Below are positions 32,806 to 42,026 of a stretch of DNA of 50,555 nt, piece by piece; positions within the stretch are counted from its first letter, which is position 1, and each line of letters starts with the position of its first letter. The DNA is from Arcanobacterium urinimassiliense (GTDB lineage Bacteria > Actinomycetota > Actinomycetes > Actinomycetales > Actinomycetaceae), in assembly GCF_900119495.1 (NCBI RefSeq), contig NZ_LT632435.1:84442-134996 (forward strand). The letters are read 5' to 3'. The notes beneath the pieces were generated by a model. That model had not been told where the DNA came from. It worked only from the letters and a program-made list of their open reading frames with translations, and searched no databases. The position numbers and the translations under genes were made by a program.

Positions 32806-34287
32806 TCAGCTAAAAAGTAGCTGCTGAATGGGGCCCATTACGAAGTAGAGCACGAACATTACTGCCACAACCCACATAAGTGGATGTACCTTCCGGGCCT
32901 GCCCAGCCGCTACTTTCATAATGACGTAGCTAATGAAGCCCGCACCGATACCCACCGTGATCGAGTATCCGAAAGGCATAAACACAATTGTGAAGAATGC
33001 CGGTACCGCAGCGGAGAAATCATCCCAGGTAATATCGCCTACGGAACGCACCATAAGCACACCTACCGCTACCAACGCCGTAGCTGCAGCTTCACTCGGT
33101 ACTAGCGATACGAGTGGAGCTAGGAACGTGGAGAGTAGGAAAAGAATTCCGGTGACTACCGAAGCCAAGCCGGTGCGAGCTCCGTCAGCCACACCCGAAG
33201 TCGATTCTACGAATGAGGTATTGGAGGAAACGCCACCCATACCTCCTGCAATTGCGGCGATGGAATCGATGAGCAGAATGGCTCGTGTACGTGGCGGATT
33301 GCCGTCTGCATCGAGTAAATCACCTTCGGAAGCCACTGCTACCATGGTACCCATGGTGTCGAAGAAATCGGCCAGCATTACAGAGAAAGCCAGCACTACC
33401 ACGGCAATTACGCCGAGCTTCTGGAAGGGGCCGATCAGTGAGAACTGACCGAGCGTGGAGAACTGAGGAAACTGCACTAGCGAATCGGAGATGGTCGGCA
33501 CCGAACCAGCCCAACCACCTAGATTTTCTTCACCTTTCGGGCCGATTCCCCCCACCGCTTCCGCAATGAACGCAATTATTGTGGAGGAGAGAATACCGAG
33601 AAGAATTGCACCTGGAATCTTGCGCAGCATGAGTACCAGGGTAATGAAGGCGCCGAGAATAAATACCACTAGTGGCCAAGTATCAATAGAACCGGCGTTG
33701 CCGAAATTCATTAAGGTCGGGCCTTCTTTATTGCCTTTGACGATGCCAGCATTAGCGAAACCTACTAAAGCCACGAAAAGACCAATACCTACGGAAATAG
33801 CGGTACGCAGGAATTTAGGAATCGCCCGGAAAATTGCTTCGCGCAGGCCGGTGAGCACTAGAAGTACAATTACGATACCTTCTAGCACGATTACGCCCAT
33901 ACCGTCTGCCCAGGTCATACCAGGAAGCTGCACAATTGTGTAAGCTACTACGGAATTCAAGCCCAGGCCAGCAGCCAGAGCGAGAGGGAAATTCGCCGCC
34001 GCACCCATCAGAATGGTCATTACACCAGCTACTAGGGCAGTAGCAGCAGCGATGGCCGGAATATTAGCTTCCGAACCGCCTCCGAGAAAACCGCCGGTAG
34101 AATCGGGGCCAGAAAGAATAATCGGATTTAAGACGAGGATATATACCATCGAGAGGAAGGTGACGAAACCGCCGCGCACTTCCCGCCCGATTGTAGAATT
34201 ACGCTCTTTAATGTGGAAAAACGAAACTAACCAGTTATCTTTTACTTTTGCATTCTGCTTAGAAGCAGCTTCCTTAGTTGTATTCAC
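32806..34287 (-). CDS. NCS2-family purine permease (AzgA-like)
   Basis: A membrane protein of 493 residues from this start, with about 13-14 helices, of the nucleobase:cation symporter-2 AzgA subgroup. Recognisable parts are SFFHIKERNSTIGREVRGGFVTFLSMVYILVLNP at the N-terminus, AAGLGLNSVVAYTI, FFDTMGTMVAVASEGDLLD and the SNTSFVESTSGVADGARTGLASVVTG motif. It imports adenine, guanine or hypoxanthine. The frame is open back to a TTG at 34356, which would add 23 basic residues. The GTG at 34287 gives the usual family length, but neither start has a strong ribosome binding site. The gene ends in a good terminator. Confidence 0.9.
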   Translation of the reverse strand: MNTTKEAASKQNAKVKDNWLVSFFHIKERNSTIGREVRGGFVTFLSMVYILVLNPIILSGPDSTGGFLGGGSEANIPAIAAATALVAGVMTILMGAAANFPLALAAGLGLNSVVAYTIVQLPGMTWADGMGVIVLEGIVIVLLVLTGLREAIFRAIPKFLRTAISVGIGLFVALVGFANAGIVKGNKEGPTLMNFGNAGSIDTWPLVVFILGAFITLVLMLRKIPGAILLGILSSTIIAFIAEAVGGIGPKGEENLGGWAGSVPTISDSLVQFPQFSTLGQFSLIGPFQKLGVIAVVVLAFSVMLADFFDTMGTMVAVASEGDLLDADGNPPRTRAILLIDSIAAIAGGMGGVSSNTSFVESTSGVADGARTGLASVVTGILFLLSTFLAPLVSLVPSEAAATALVAVGVLMVRSVGDITWDDFSAAVPAFFTIVFMPFGYSITVGIGAGFISYVIMKVAAGQARKVHPLMWVVAVMFVLYFVMGPIQQLLFS

Positions 34288-34434
34288 CTTTGCAATAGTA
34301 GGCGAGAAAAGCGCTCTTTCTCGTCTATTTAATCTTTTTAAGATAAATTTTCTCAAATTATGAGATAAATGCAGGGAAAAGTGGCGGCGCTTACAACCAA
34401 AATCAGTGCCTTGCTCTCCGGCGCATCATCTTAA

Positions 34435-34476
34435 GGCCTATTATTTTATGGCCATTATTTTATGGCCATTATTTTA
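34435..34476. repeat. 14-15-bp x3 tandem repeat overlapping the manA stop
   Basis: Three copies of GGCC(T)ATTATTTTAT follow one another. The last contains the manA stop codon (34474-34476). The unit is AT-rich with a GGCC anchor. No hairpin is formed. Confidence 0.85.
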
Positions 34477-35715
34477 AGGCACATCCGCCTGGACGGCTTT
34501 TCCGGAACCAAAAATATCAATCTCTCCGTCTTGCAGTCCCAGAAATACCGCTTGCCCTTTTTTCAATACCCGGCGTTCCGCCGCCGTACAGAGCGTAATC
34601 TCACCCGCCAAACCAAAAATAATTCGCGGTCCAGCGTTGCGGAGCCGTTGCACACCTTGATTTTCTTCTACCGTAATCACCGATAGTTCAAAATCGCGCA
34701 CCGGCGCATAGTAGGTAGCCTGCACAGGAGATATTTGCTCGGGGGCGATTCTAATTGGCGGCGCAGCCAGCATATCTACCACTTGTAAAAGTTCGTATAC
34801 ATCTACGTGCTTCTCCGTGAGCCCCGCCCGCAAGACATTATCGGAATTTGCCATTATCTCCACACCCATTCCCCGTAAATAAGCGTGTACCATGCCGATA
34901 GGAATATAGAGCGCTTCCCCTGGCTGCAAAGTAACCGGATTGAGCAGTAAAGACACTACTACCCCCGGATCTTCCGGATAATATTTTGCCAATAACTGCA
35001 CAATTGCATCTGCGCGCCGGGAAGGCGATTCGGCGGGATTTCGCGCTGCACAGGCTGCCACTACTTCCGCTATTTGCTCCGGAGACGGGCGGCTTTCCCT
35101 ATCCAATAAATACTTAAATACTGCGCCCACTCCAGTTCCTGCTGGTAGCTCTACCAGTAGTTTTAGCATTTTTTGCGTGATTTCCGTATCTAAGCCCTCC
35201 AACACTTCCCGAATACGCCGCGGAGAGCGAAAACCAGCCAGAGCTTCAAAACGATCCAAAGCATAAACTAATTCCGGTTTATGATTCTTATCTCGATAGT
35301 TACGCTGCGGGGAGCTAAGTAAAATTCCCTGCGCATTTTCCCGACGATACCCCAGCTCTGCCTGCGCAGCTGACGGGTGTACTTGCAGAGAAAGCGGGCG
35401 CTGTGGAGCAATCAGTTTTAATAAATACGGTAATTCCTGCCCAAATTGCCGCTGTACCTCTGGCCCAAGCAACCACTCAGAACCAGTCAAAAGATAATCG
35501 CGCAGACTTTGCCGGTCTAAATCATCCGGCTCCGGATTTACCGAAGCTAAAGCTAGGGCCTGTGGGTCTTCCGTAATATAACTCGAAGCTGCCGGATGAG
35601 TACCTAACCACAATTCCGCTAAAGGGTAATCGGCTGGCGGATAGCCAAAAAACTCCGGAATCGCTTGGAAAGAACCCCACGCATAATCGCGCACTCTACC
35701 TTGCAGTTGCTTCAT
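34474..35715 (-). CDS. manA: Mannose-6-phosphate isomerase, class I
   Basis: A 413-residue type I phosphomannose isomerase, interconverting mannose 6-phosphate and fructose 6-phosphate. Zinc and active-site segments are visible: SLQVHPSAAQAE (Gln and His ligands), KPELVYALDRFEALAGF (Glu) and VEIMANSDNVLRAGLTEKHVD (His and the following Arg). The N-terminal RDYAWGS opening is typical. Length is as expected. It follows the DUF3027 gene by 14 nt and may be cotranscribed with it. In actinobacteria the enzyme feeds mannosylated glycolipid and wall-polymer synthesis. A tandem repeat covers its stop codon. Confidence 0.95.
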   Translation of the reverse strand: MKQLQGRVRDYAWGSFQAIPEFFGYPPADYPLAELWLGTHPAASSYITEDPQALALASVNPEPDDLDRQSLRDYLLTGSEWLLGPEVQRQFGQELPYLLKLIAPQRPLSLQVHPSAAQAELGYRRENAQGILLSSPQRNYRDKNHKPELVYALDRFEALAGFRSPRRIREVLEGLDTEITQKMLKLLVELPAGTGVGAVFKYLLDRESRPSPEQIAEVVAACAARNPAESPSRRADAIVQLLAKYYPEDPGVVVSLLLNPVTLQPGEALYIPIGMVHAYLRGMGVEIMANSDNVLRAGLTEKHVDVYELLQVVDMLAAPPIRIAPEQISPVQATYYAPVRDFELSVITVEENQGVQRLRNAGPRIIFGLAGEITLCTAAERRVLKKGQAVFLGLQDGEIDIFGSGKAVQADVP

Positions 35716-35729
35716 TTACTGCTCGCTTC

Positions 35730-36533
35730 TTATTCGCGATAACGCAGTATTTCTAAATCTGCCTCGTTCAATACTGGCTCTGACTGCTGCCAAAGCGTGG
35801 TGCGCTTCTTAATATCCGTCTCTGAATGGGAACCGCAGCCGTGATCGAGGGAAACTACTCGACCGTCAAAAGCTGACCATTCATTGGCACAAACGCCGAA
35901 TACTCCCCGCGCCGAGCCAGCCATTTTCATTAAATATCCACAGGTAGAGCAGGATTTTCCTGCATCTCGCACTGCTTTCGTATTGGCGCCTGCATCAGAA
36001 TTGTACCAGCGCTTAAAAGCTGCAGCGCGCCCCTTTGCCGAAAGTACGCGTTCCCGCCCTAGGCCTAGCTCCCATTGCGCGGCCGCATCCATATCTACAC
36101 CCGTTTCACCATAGCTTTCCTGCAACTCAACTAGGTCAGATTCGATAGGCTCTAAATTAGAATCATCTGGGTTATAGGGGAGGCGATCTTCGGGATCTAC
36201 ATCTTCCGGGCGCAGCCGATCAGCCCACGGGGTCCAATCTGGAGCTAAAAGAGCCTCTTCCCCGGGCAGCAAGGCCACTTCATTTACCGTCACTTCTTTT
36301 TTATGAGCAGCTCTCACTAAAGTAACTGTCCAAAACCACCCAGAGTAACCAGGCAAAAGGCAAATAAAGGCATGCGAAACTACCCGCACATCTTCTTGTA
36401 GTACTCCCGCATGCGCTCCGATATTTTCCTCAGCAGTCACGCTCAGGAGAGCTTCCCGCGCTAAATCAACTGCTTCTGCAAGCAGTTTTTCTTTCGGCAG
36501 TTTCGCCTTAGGTGCAATTCTTCGTTCAGACAT
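35730..36533 (-). CDS. DUF3027 protein
   Basis: A protein of 267 residues from this ATG, matching the actinobacterial DUF3027 family. It has a conserved central part with GYSGWFWTVTLVRAAHKKEVTVNEVALLPGEEALLAPDWTPW, and a CSTCGYLM cysteine pair near residue 202 with later cysteines (FGVCANEWSA, DHGCGSHSE), suggesting a structural zinc site. Function is unknown. It overlaps the CspA-like gene by 8 nt (ATGTCTGA) and has AGAGGA before the ATG, so it is translationally coupled to it. This csp-DUF3027 pairing is a frequent actinobacterial arrangement. Confidence 0.9.
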   Translation of the reverse strand: MSERRIAPKAKLPKEKLLAEAVDLAREALLSVTAEENIGAHAGVLQEDVRVVSHAFICLLPGYSGWFWTVTLVRAAHKKEVTVNEVALLPGEEALLAPDWTPWADRLRPEDVDPEDRLPYNPDDSNLEPIESDLVELQESYGETGVDMDAAAQWELGLGRERVLSAKGRAAAFKRWYNSDAGANTKAVRDAGKSCSTCGYLMKMAGSARGVFGVCANEWSAFDGRVVSLDHGCGSHSETDIKKRTTLWQQSEPVLNEADLEILRYRE

Positions 36534-36900
36534 CAAAATCCTCTGCGAGTGCCCGCAGCCCAGCAGCTATCCGCGCGCCCCCTTCTGGGTAACGACCGCG
36601 CCGTAACTGATCAGTAGATCTATCCAGTATCTTAATTAAGTCTTCGATTAACGGCAGAATTTCCTCTGGACTGCGCCGGTTCTTCTCCGCCAACGATTCT
36701 TCTTTTTTAATCACTGATACCTGCAGAGCTGCCTGCCCGCGCCGGGTATCTCCCAAGCCGTATTCCACAAGCGTACCGGGGCGCAAACGCGCTCCTAGCG
36801 GTACCGCGCTTTTCGGTAAATAAACTTCTCGGCCGTCTTCGCCAGTAATAAAACCAAAGCCCTTCTTTTCATCAAAGAACTTCACTTTTCCGGTGGGCAC
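36526..36900 (-). CDS. Cold-shock-domain protein with C-terminal extension
   Basis: An OB-fold RNA-binding protein of 124 residues. The cold-shock domain occupies about residues 1-65, starting PTGKVKFFDEKKGFGFI (RNP1-like KGFGFI), but RNP2 is replaced by REVYLPKSAV. The C-terminal helical extension of about 60 residues is typical of the actinobacterial form linked to DUF3027. The GTG at 36900 is preceded by GGAGAG and yields the canonical start. An ATG 12 nt upstream (36912) is the alternative. It probably acts as an RNA chaperone. It overlaps the next gene. Confidence 0.85.
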   Translation of the reverse strand: MPTGKVKFFDEKKGFGFITGEDGREVYLPKSAVPLGARLRPGTLVEYGLGDTRRGQAALQVSVIKKEESLAEKNRRSPEEILPLIEDLIKILDRSTDQLRRGRYPEGGARIAAGLRALAEDFDV

Positions 36901-37282
36901 TTTTCTCTCCATTTCTCAAAGTATTTCCTGCGGGGCGCGCAATCTAAAAACTACTTTACCTTCCGCCCGCCAGCGCAGCTTCTATAATCATATATCGAAA
37001 GCGAAGGCCGGGGAAACTGACGTATTTATCTTCTCTATTCTACCTACTGCTAGTTATTCCTACTTCTACTCTTTCAAAGCTCTCGCGCAAGTCCCTTACT
37101 TAAGCTCCACGTTCAAATCCTTCGCTCAAGCCCCACACTCAAATTCCCGCACTCAAATCCACGCTCTCCACTTCCGTTTACCCTTTCTACTCTGCCCCGC
37201 CAACAATAAAGGTGCGTTAAAATGAAGAATAAAATACAACCCATTGAAAACAGCGTTTACGCATAATTGTGCAGGTATCAAT
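36901..37282. other. Divergent intergenic region with degenerate short repeats
   Basis: A 382-bp gap between the divergent cold-shock and TPM genes. No gene was found. It contains degenerate repeats of about 14 bp around 37090-37175, built from CTCAAG/CTCAAA followed by C-rich segments (for example CGCTCAAGCCCCACACTCAA). A TAAAAT -10-like box lies near 37216-37221. Confidence 0.6.
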
Positions 37283-39346
37283 ATGAATATTCGGCAAAAA
37301 TTTTCCCTCTTCCTCCTTGCGTTCACTTTAGGTGGGGTGCCGCTGTCGGTAGCAAGTGCCGATAGCCTAGGTGCTGATCTAAGTGCAGATAATTCGCACA
37401 CCGCTACTTTAAGAACCTTCAATCCAAGCGGAAAACTGCACAGCGAAGAACCACTCGATTTGAAAAGTAATTTTACCGATGCGGCGGGAGTAATCTCCGA
37501 TAAAGAAGCCGTGACGGCGGCACTGCAAAAAATTCCCGGAAAAGATTTGTGGATAGTGCTAGTAAAAAATTATGAAAGTGCCGATGGAAAACGGTGGGAA
37601 GGAGAGCAGTGGGCGAAAGAAACTTTCCAGCGTTCCCGCTTAGATTCACACGACGGCTTAATAGTTATTTCGGTGGGCACCTCAGAACTTTCCTACTGGA
37701 CCGGAGGAAGTGAAAACGGCGTCACCACGAAAATAATAGATCGCGCCACTAACGCCGATGTGCTCGATCTTTTCAGTGCTGGAAAGTGGCAAGAAGGCGT
37801 GCTGCTTATTGCAGAAAATGTGCACAAATTCTACAATAACGGCCCCACGGGTTCTTCCAGCTTCAGTATGCCGATATTTTTACTTGCAGGAGGAGCTGCG
37901 GGAATTGGTATCTTCCTCTATCTGCGCCGCAAGAAAAATTCGGGAGCGGGGGCAAAAACGGAAGCGGCCAATAAGAAAAAATCTGCCACCAAGCCAGAAA
38001 CTTTAGCAGAACTTTCCCGGCGCGCCAGCGCCGAGCTATTACGAGCAGATGACGCCGTACGCGATGCCCAAGCAGAGCTAGAATTTGCGCGCGCCGAATT
38101 TGGCATACAAGATACACAAGAATATGCAGCTACGCTGGCAAGCGCTCAAAAGAAATTAGAGAAAGCTTTTACGCTGCGCACAGCGCTCGGAGATGCTTAT
38201 CCGGAGAGCCCCCAACAGCAGTGGCAGATGAATAGCGAAATTTTAGCTTTGGTAGATAGTGCGCTTACAGAGCTACAGGAGCAAGAAGCCGCGGTGCAGA
38301 GACTGCGCGATCTGGCGGAGCACGCTGGAGAAAAGGCCGCTGAATTGGCAGAACGCTTAAAGGAAGTGCAGGCAGATCTACCGCATTTAGAAGCGGAAAT
38401 TTCTCATTTAGAAGGTAGCGGAAATGAAGTTTTGGTAGCTCCGCTGCGCAACTACCCGCAACAGATTACGATGCTACTCGAGGCGGGAGAAAAAGCCTTG
38501 GCAGAGGCACAGAATCAGCTACAGGAGAATAAGCACAATGCCGCTGTGCCTTATGTGCGGATGGCCGGAGAGAGTCTGCAACAAGCAGAAAAGCTGCGGA
38601 AACGGCTGCTAGCGGCACCCGAAAAACTTGGGAAAGCCACAGCGGAGTTAAAGGCTAATATCGCTTCTTTACAGGAAGACGTAGACTACGCCAATCAGCT
38701 ACCGCAGGCGGAGAAAAATATCTTGCAAGCGCAGGCGGCAGCGCAAGCGATATTAGAGAAGGCCCGCCCAGCCGTGCAGGATAACTCCGGAATCGATTTG
38801 CTAGAGCTGAATGAAGAGCTGGAAAACGCAGAAATAAATTTGGATGCCGCATTAGAGAATGTACGGGAAGAAGCAGAGGCACGCCGGCGGCTACAAGCAC
38901 ATATTGAAAGTGCCGCAGCACAGAGCGAAAAGGCATTGGCAGCTGCAGAAGATTTTATTAATAGCCACCGTGCCGGAGTAGATAATCGCGGGCGCACTCT
39001 GCTGGCGCGCGCTCATCAGACGCAGGCAGCGGCAGCAACTGCCGAACTATCTGAGCAGCTAGAGCTGTATAAAACTGCACAAACCGAGGCTCAGCAGGCC
39101 CTAGCAGCAGCTATGGATTCAGTGCAAACAGCTGCGGATAATAGCAATAGCGGATCTAAAAATGGAAATATGGATGGAGTGGTAGCCGGAGTAATACTTT
39201 CCTCCATCTTCAATGGCATATTTAATTCTGGAAACTCTACCTGGGGTGGCAGCGGAAACTTTGGTGGCTCCGGGAGCTTCGGCGGTTCAGGTAATTTTGG
39301 CGGCTCGAGTAGCTTTGGAGGCTCGGGCGGCAGAAAGGGATTTTAG
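37283..39346 (+). CDS. TPM-domain membrane protein with long coiled coil and Gly/Ser/Phe tail
   Basis: A protein of 687 residues from this ATG. A signal peptide (MNIRQKFSLFLLAFTLGG to ASADS) is followed by an extracytoplasmic TPM domain (about 55-180: FTDAAGVISDKEAV, GKDLWIVLV, RSRLDSHDGLIVISV), a transmembrane helix at about 197-215 and an RRKK stop-transfer. A cytoplasmic Ala/Glu/Leu-rich coiled coil of about 400 residues comes next. The C-terminus is a low-complexity array of GGSG-aromatic units ending GGRKGF. TPM proteins of this layout occur in Gram-positives next to PspA, as here, suggesting an envelope-stress function. An upstream in-frame codon at 37244 would misplace the signal peptide. 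Confidence 0.87.
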   Translation: MNIRQKFSLFLLAFTLGGVPLSVASADSLGADLSADNSHTATLRTFNPSGKLHSEEPLDLKSNFTDAAGVISDKEAVTAALQKIPGKDLWIVLVKNYESADGKRWEGEQWAKETFQRSRLDSHDGLIVISVGTSELSYWTGGSENGVTTKIIDRATNADVLDLFSAGKWQEGVLLIAENVHKFYNNGPTGSSSFSMPIFLLAGGAAGIGIFLYLRRKKNSGAGAKTEAANKKKSATKPETLAELSRRASAELLRADDAVRDAQAELEFARAEFGIQDTQEYAATLASAQKKLEKAFTLRTALGDAYPESPQQQWQMNSEILALVDSALTELQEQEAAVQRLRDLAEHAGEKAAELAERLKEVQADLPHLEAEISHLEGSGNEVLVAPLRNYPQQITMLLEAGEKALAEAQNQLQENKHNAAVPYVRMAGESLQQAEKLRKRLLAAPEKLGKATAELKANIASLQEDVDYANQLPQAEKNILQAQAAAQAILEKARPAVQDNSGIDLLELNEELENAEINLDAALENVREEAEARRRLQAHIESAAAQSEKALAAAEDFINSHRAGVDNRGRTLLARAHQTQAAAATAELSEQLELYKTAQTEAQQALAAAMDSVQTAADNSNSGSKNGNMDGVVAGVILSSIFNGIFNSGNSTWGGSGNFGGSGSFGGSGNFGGSSSFGGSGGRKGF

Positions 39347-39419
39347 GAAGTATCTCCACTAGGAGCAGATTTCCCGTAAAATAGGAAACGTAAAATTACT
39401 TCAGGAAAGGTCTACTACC

Positions 39420-40139
39420 ATGGCAGAGAAGCAATCGATTCTAGGAAGAATTGGGCAACTGGCGAAAGCTAATATCAATGCCCTGCTAGATCAGGCAGAA
39501 GATCCACAAAAAATGCTCGACCAGATGGTGCGCGATTATACAAATTCTATTGCCGAAGCAGAAGATGCCATAGCGGTGACTATCGGAAATCTACGCCTTG
39601 CTGAAGCAGATCACGCTGAAGACTTGCGCGCCGCCACCGAGTGGGGAAATAAGGCCGCAGCTGCCGTAAAGAAATTCCACGAGATGGAAGCGAGCGGCAA
39701 CGCCGAAGCTGCTGAGAAGTTCAATAACTTAGCTAAGCTAGCTTTAGAGCGGCAAATTCAAGCGGAAAAAGAGGCAAAAGCAGCTGAGCCTTTGATTGAG
39801 TCGCAGCGCGCCGTGGTGGAAAAACTAAAAGACGGTTTAAATTCAATGCGCGGCAAGCTAGAGGATCTAAAAAATAAACGCGATGAGTTGGTGGCGCGTC
39901 AGAAGTCAGTGCAGGCGCAGAACCAAGTACACGATGCTCTTGCCGCTGTCAATGTGCTCGATCCTACCTCGGAATTAGGGCGTTTTGAAGATAAGATTCG
40001 CCGCGAAGAAGCCGTGGCAGCAGGGCGAGAAGAAGTGGCGATCACGTCTTTGGAAAGTCAATTTGCCGAGCTGGGAGACAACACCGAACAAGCTGAAGTC
40101 GCTGCCCGGCTAGAAAAATTAAAGTCAGAAGATCTCTGA
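39420..40139 (+). CDS. PspA/IM30-family membrane-stress protein
   Basis: A 239-residue, almost entirely helical protein. The N-terminal SILGRIGQLAKANINALLDQAEDPQKMLDQMVRDY is the PspA/IM30 amphipathic and helix-1 region. A long coiled-coil hairpin (about 60-150) and shorter C-terminal helices follow. Family members assemble on the inner face of a stressed membrane and preserve integrity, an ESCRT-III-like activity. It directly follows the TPM membrane protein (73-nt gap), its probable membrane partner. CAGGAAAGG lies upstream of the ATG. Confidence 0.93.
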   Translation: MAEKQSILGRIGQLAKANINALLDQAEDPQKMLDQMVRDYTNSIAEAEDAIAVTIGNLRLAEADHAEDLRAATEWGNKAAAAVKKFHEMEASGNAEAAEKFNNLAKLALERQIQAEKEAKAAEPLIESQRAVVEKLKDGLNSMRGKLEDLKNKRDELVARQKSVQAQNQVHDALAAVNVLDPTSELGRFEDKIRREEAVAAGREEVAITSLESQFAELGDNTEQAEVAARLEKLKSEDL

Positions 40140-40174
40140 GATTTAAAGATTTTTCTATTAGGTTCAGTCGGCGT

Positions 40175-40219
40175 CTAGATTGGCGCTTATATCAGAAGCT
40201 AGATTGACGCCTATATCAG
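40175..40219. repeat. 24-nt tandem repeat overlapping the PlsC stop
   Basis: CTAGATTGGCGCTTATATCAG and CTAGATTGACGCCTATATCAG occur 24 nt apart, with a third partial copy running into the 3' end of the acyltransferase gene (CTATATCGGCGCCTATGAGC). The second copy contains the stop codon at 40216. Confidence 0.75.
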
Positions 40220-41073
40220 CCTTCTATATCGGCGCCTATGAGCGTGGCAATTGCTTCTTTGAGGCGCGCAGTAAAATCAGTAGCAGTTTCGCCTGGCTGC
40301 CCCAATAAAGGCTGGCCTATATGCATCTCTACCGGATTTTTCCCTAGCTTTGGAAATTTTGCCCCGACGGGCATCGCGTCGCGCCCACCGCGCATTGCCA
40401 CCGGCAATATCGGAATTTCGAGTTGCTGAGCCAAAGCCGCTGCACCGGAGTGGAATTCACCTAGTTTTCCACTGCGGGAGCGGGTGCCTTCGGGAAAAAG
40501 TAAAATCGGCACTCCGGCGCGCAGCAACTGTTCGCTAAAGCCCGGTATTTTTTTATTAGCGTCACTTGGAGCGGCTGGATTCGGGGAGGCTGGATTCGGA
40601 GCGCCCGAATTCGGGGTGGCCAGATTTTCTGGTTGGCGGTGACGCTTTACGGGGTACGTATTAAAGAAAAGTGACGTCAAAGCGGCCACCACGCGATTTT
40701 TATAAAAATAATCAGCTGCTGCGCCAGTGGCGAGCCGAGCCGTTATCTCCGAAGGGAGGAGGGCAAAGAGCATCGGCGCATCGAGATGCGAGGAGTGATT
40801 AGCCACCACTATATAGGCACCGGGAAAAGGAGAAGCGGCACTCAGCTGCAGTAATTCTTCCCCATATTGTTTTCCATATACCTCGGGGCTAAGTAAGAGA
40901 TTAATCAACGGAGACGTGCAAAAACGGCGCACGGCTGCGCGCAGGCGCCGGCGCGGCGCACTGAGATAAGCCGGTAGAGCCGGCTCTTCCGGGTTTAGCT
41001 TATCTACATTTTCTACAGCATTCCGCAACCCAGCAGTTAAAGATTTCGGCTCTTGGAAGCGAAAATTACTCAT
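40216..41073 (-). CDS. 1-acyl-sn-glycerol-3-phosphate acyltransferase-like (PlsC family)
   Basis: A 285-residue acyltransferase from this start. The catalytic HX4D motif is NHSSHLDAPM (H93, D98), and the substrate-binding FPEGTRSRSGKLGEF motif is intact. The acyltransferase usually esterifies lysophosphatidic acid. Between the two motifs is an Ala/Pro/Asn repeat (TPNSGAPNPASPNPAAPSDA) that looks like a repeat-expanded surface loop. The ATG at 41073 has AGAGGA upstream; a GTG at 41088 overlapping the SDR stop is less likely. It follows the SDR gene directly and the two probably form one unit for lipid metabolism. Confidence 0.87.
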   Translation of the reverse strand: MSNFRFQEPKSLTAGLRNAVENVDKLNPEEPALPAYLSAPRRRLRAAVRRFCTSPLINLLLSPEVYGKQYGEELLQLSAASPFPGAYIVVANHSSHLDAPMLFALLPSEITARLATGAAADYFYKNRVVAALTSLFFNTYPVKRHRQPENLATPNSGAPNPASPNPAAPSDANKKIPGFSEQLLRAGVPILLFPEGTRSRSGKLGEFHSGAAALAQQLEIPILPVAMRGGRDAMPVGAKFPKLGKNPVEMHIGQPLLGQPGETATDFTARLKEAIATLIGADIEG

Positions 41074-41084
41074 TTTTCCTCTTT

Positions 41085-41909
41085 TCACCGGCGACCTTTA
41101 TTGAGTTTACGGGCGGCTCTGCGCACGAGCGAATCCGGTAGATGCTTGGCCAAAAAAGCCACCATTCTGATTCGCCGCGCCGGAATCACCGTATTCTTAC
41201 CTTTTTCTACTCCTGCGAGGGCTTCTGCCACTACTTCGTCTGGGTTTTTCCACACCCAGCTTGGAATCGAAGAATTAGATACTCCGGTACGGGCGTGGAA
41301 TTCCGTATGTACCCAACTCGGTAAGAAAGTAAGTACCTGTACGCCGGTGCCTTGTAACTCTAGGCTAAGCGAATCAGAGAAATTTTTTAGCAAAACTTTA
41401 ATTGCCGAGTAGGCTCCCATCGGCGCCAAGGCAGCAATAGAGGAAGTATTAATAATTACTCCCGCTCCTCGTTCTTTCATAGCCACCGCTGCTGCTCCGC
41501 CTAGCTCCATGGGTGCCAATCCCATTATTTCGGCCGCGCGGCGAATTTCAGAATAGTCTGTGCTGCTCAGACGCGCATAAAGCCCGCATCCGGCGTTATT
41601 TACGAATACAGTTATCGGATTTTCTGCCACCAAAAGCCGCGCTTTTATTTTTGCCACCGCGGCCGCATCCGCTAAATCTCCCACACAGATTTCACATTCT
41701 ACTTGGTAGGATTCCTGCAACTCTGCTCGGCGGGCATGGAGTCTTTCTTCGTCACGTGCGACCAGCACTATATTCATTCCGCGCTGCGCGAGTTGCCGCG
41801 CAAATTCATAGCCGATACCGGAGGTACCGCCGGTGATTAGTGCCCAACCCTGCCAAGGCTGAGCAGCTAGCGAAGCCGGATTCGAAAATTTTCGATCTTT
41901 AATCTCCAT
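41085..41909 (-). CDS. SDR-family oxidoreductase
   Basis: A 274-residue classical short-chain dehydrogenase. Motifs are ITGGTSGIGYEFARQLAQRG for nucleotide binding, VARDEERL after beta-2 (Arg suggests NADP), FVNNAGCG, and the catalytic NTSSIAALAPMGAYSAIKVLLKNF with Ser, Tyr and Lys. A C-terminal ARRIRMVAFLAKHLPDSLVRRAARK segment is basic and may be membrane-associated, as in ketoacyl/sphinganine-type SDRs. It is upstream of the PlsC-like gene with 11 nt between. GGGAGGT precedes the ATG. The substrate is unknown, with lipid-related reduction favoured by context. Confidence 0.87.
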   Translation of the reverse strand: MEIKDRKFSNPASLAAQPWQGWALITGGTSGIGYEFARQLAQRGMNIVLVARDEERLHARRAELQESYQVECEICVGDLADAAAVAKIKARLLVAENPITVFVNNAGCGLYARLSSTDYSEIRRAAEIMGLAPMELGGAAAVAMKERGAGVIINTSSIAALAPMGAYSAIKVLLKNFSDSLSLELQGTGVQVLTFLPSWVHTEFHARTGVSNSSIPSWVWKNPDEVVAEALAGVEKGKNTVIPARRIRMVAFLAKHLPDSLVRRAARKLNKGRR

Positions 41910-42026
41910 GGTACCTCCCGAAATATGCCTGCATACTCGGCTCTAGTATATATCGCTTGCCCAATCGTACCGAGCCAAGTATTTTCCTAGCTAAAAAATT
42001 CGGGTTTTTCTTATTTTAGGTATAGT

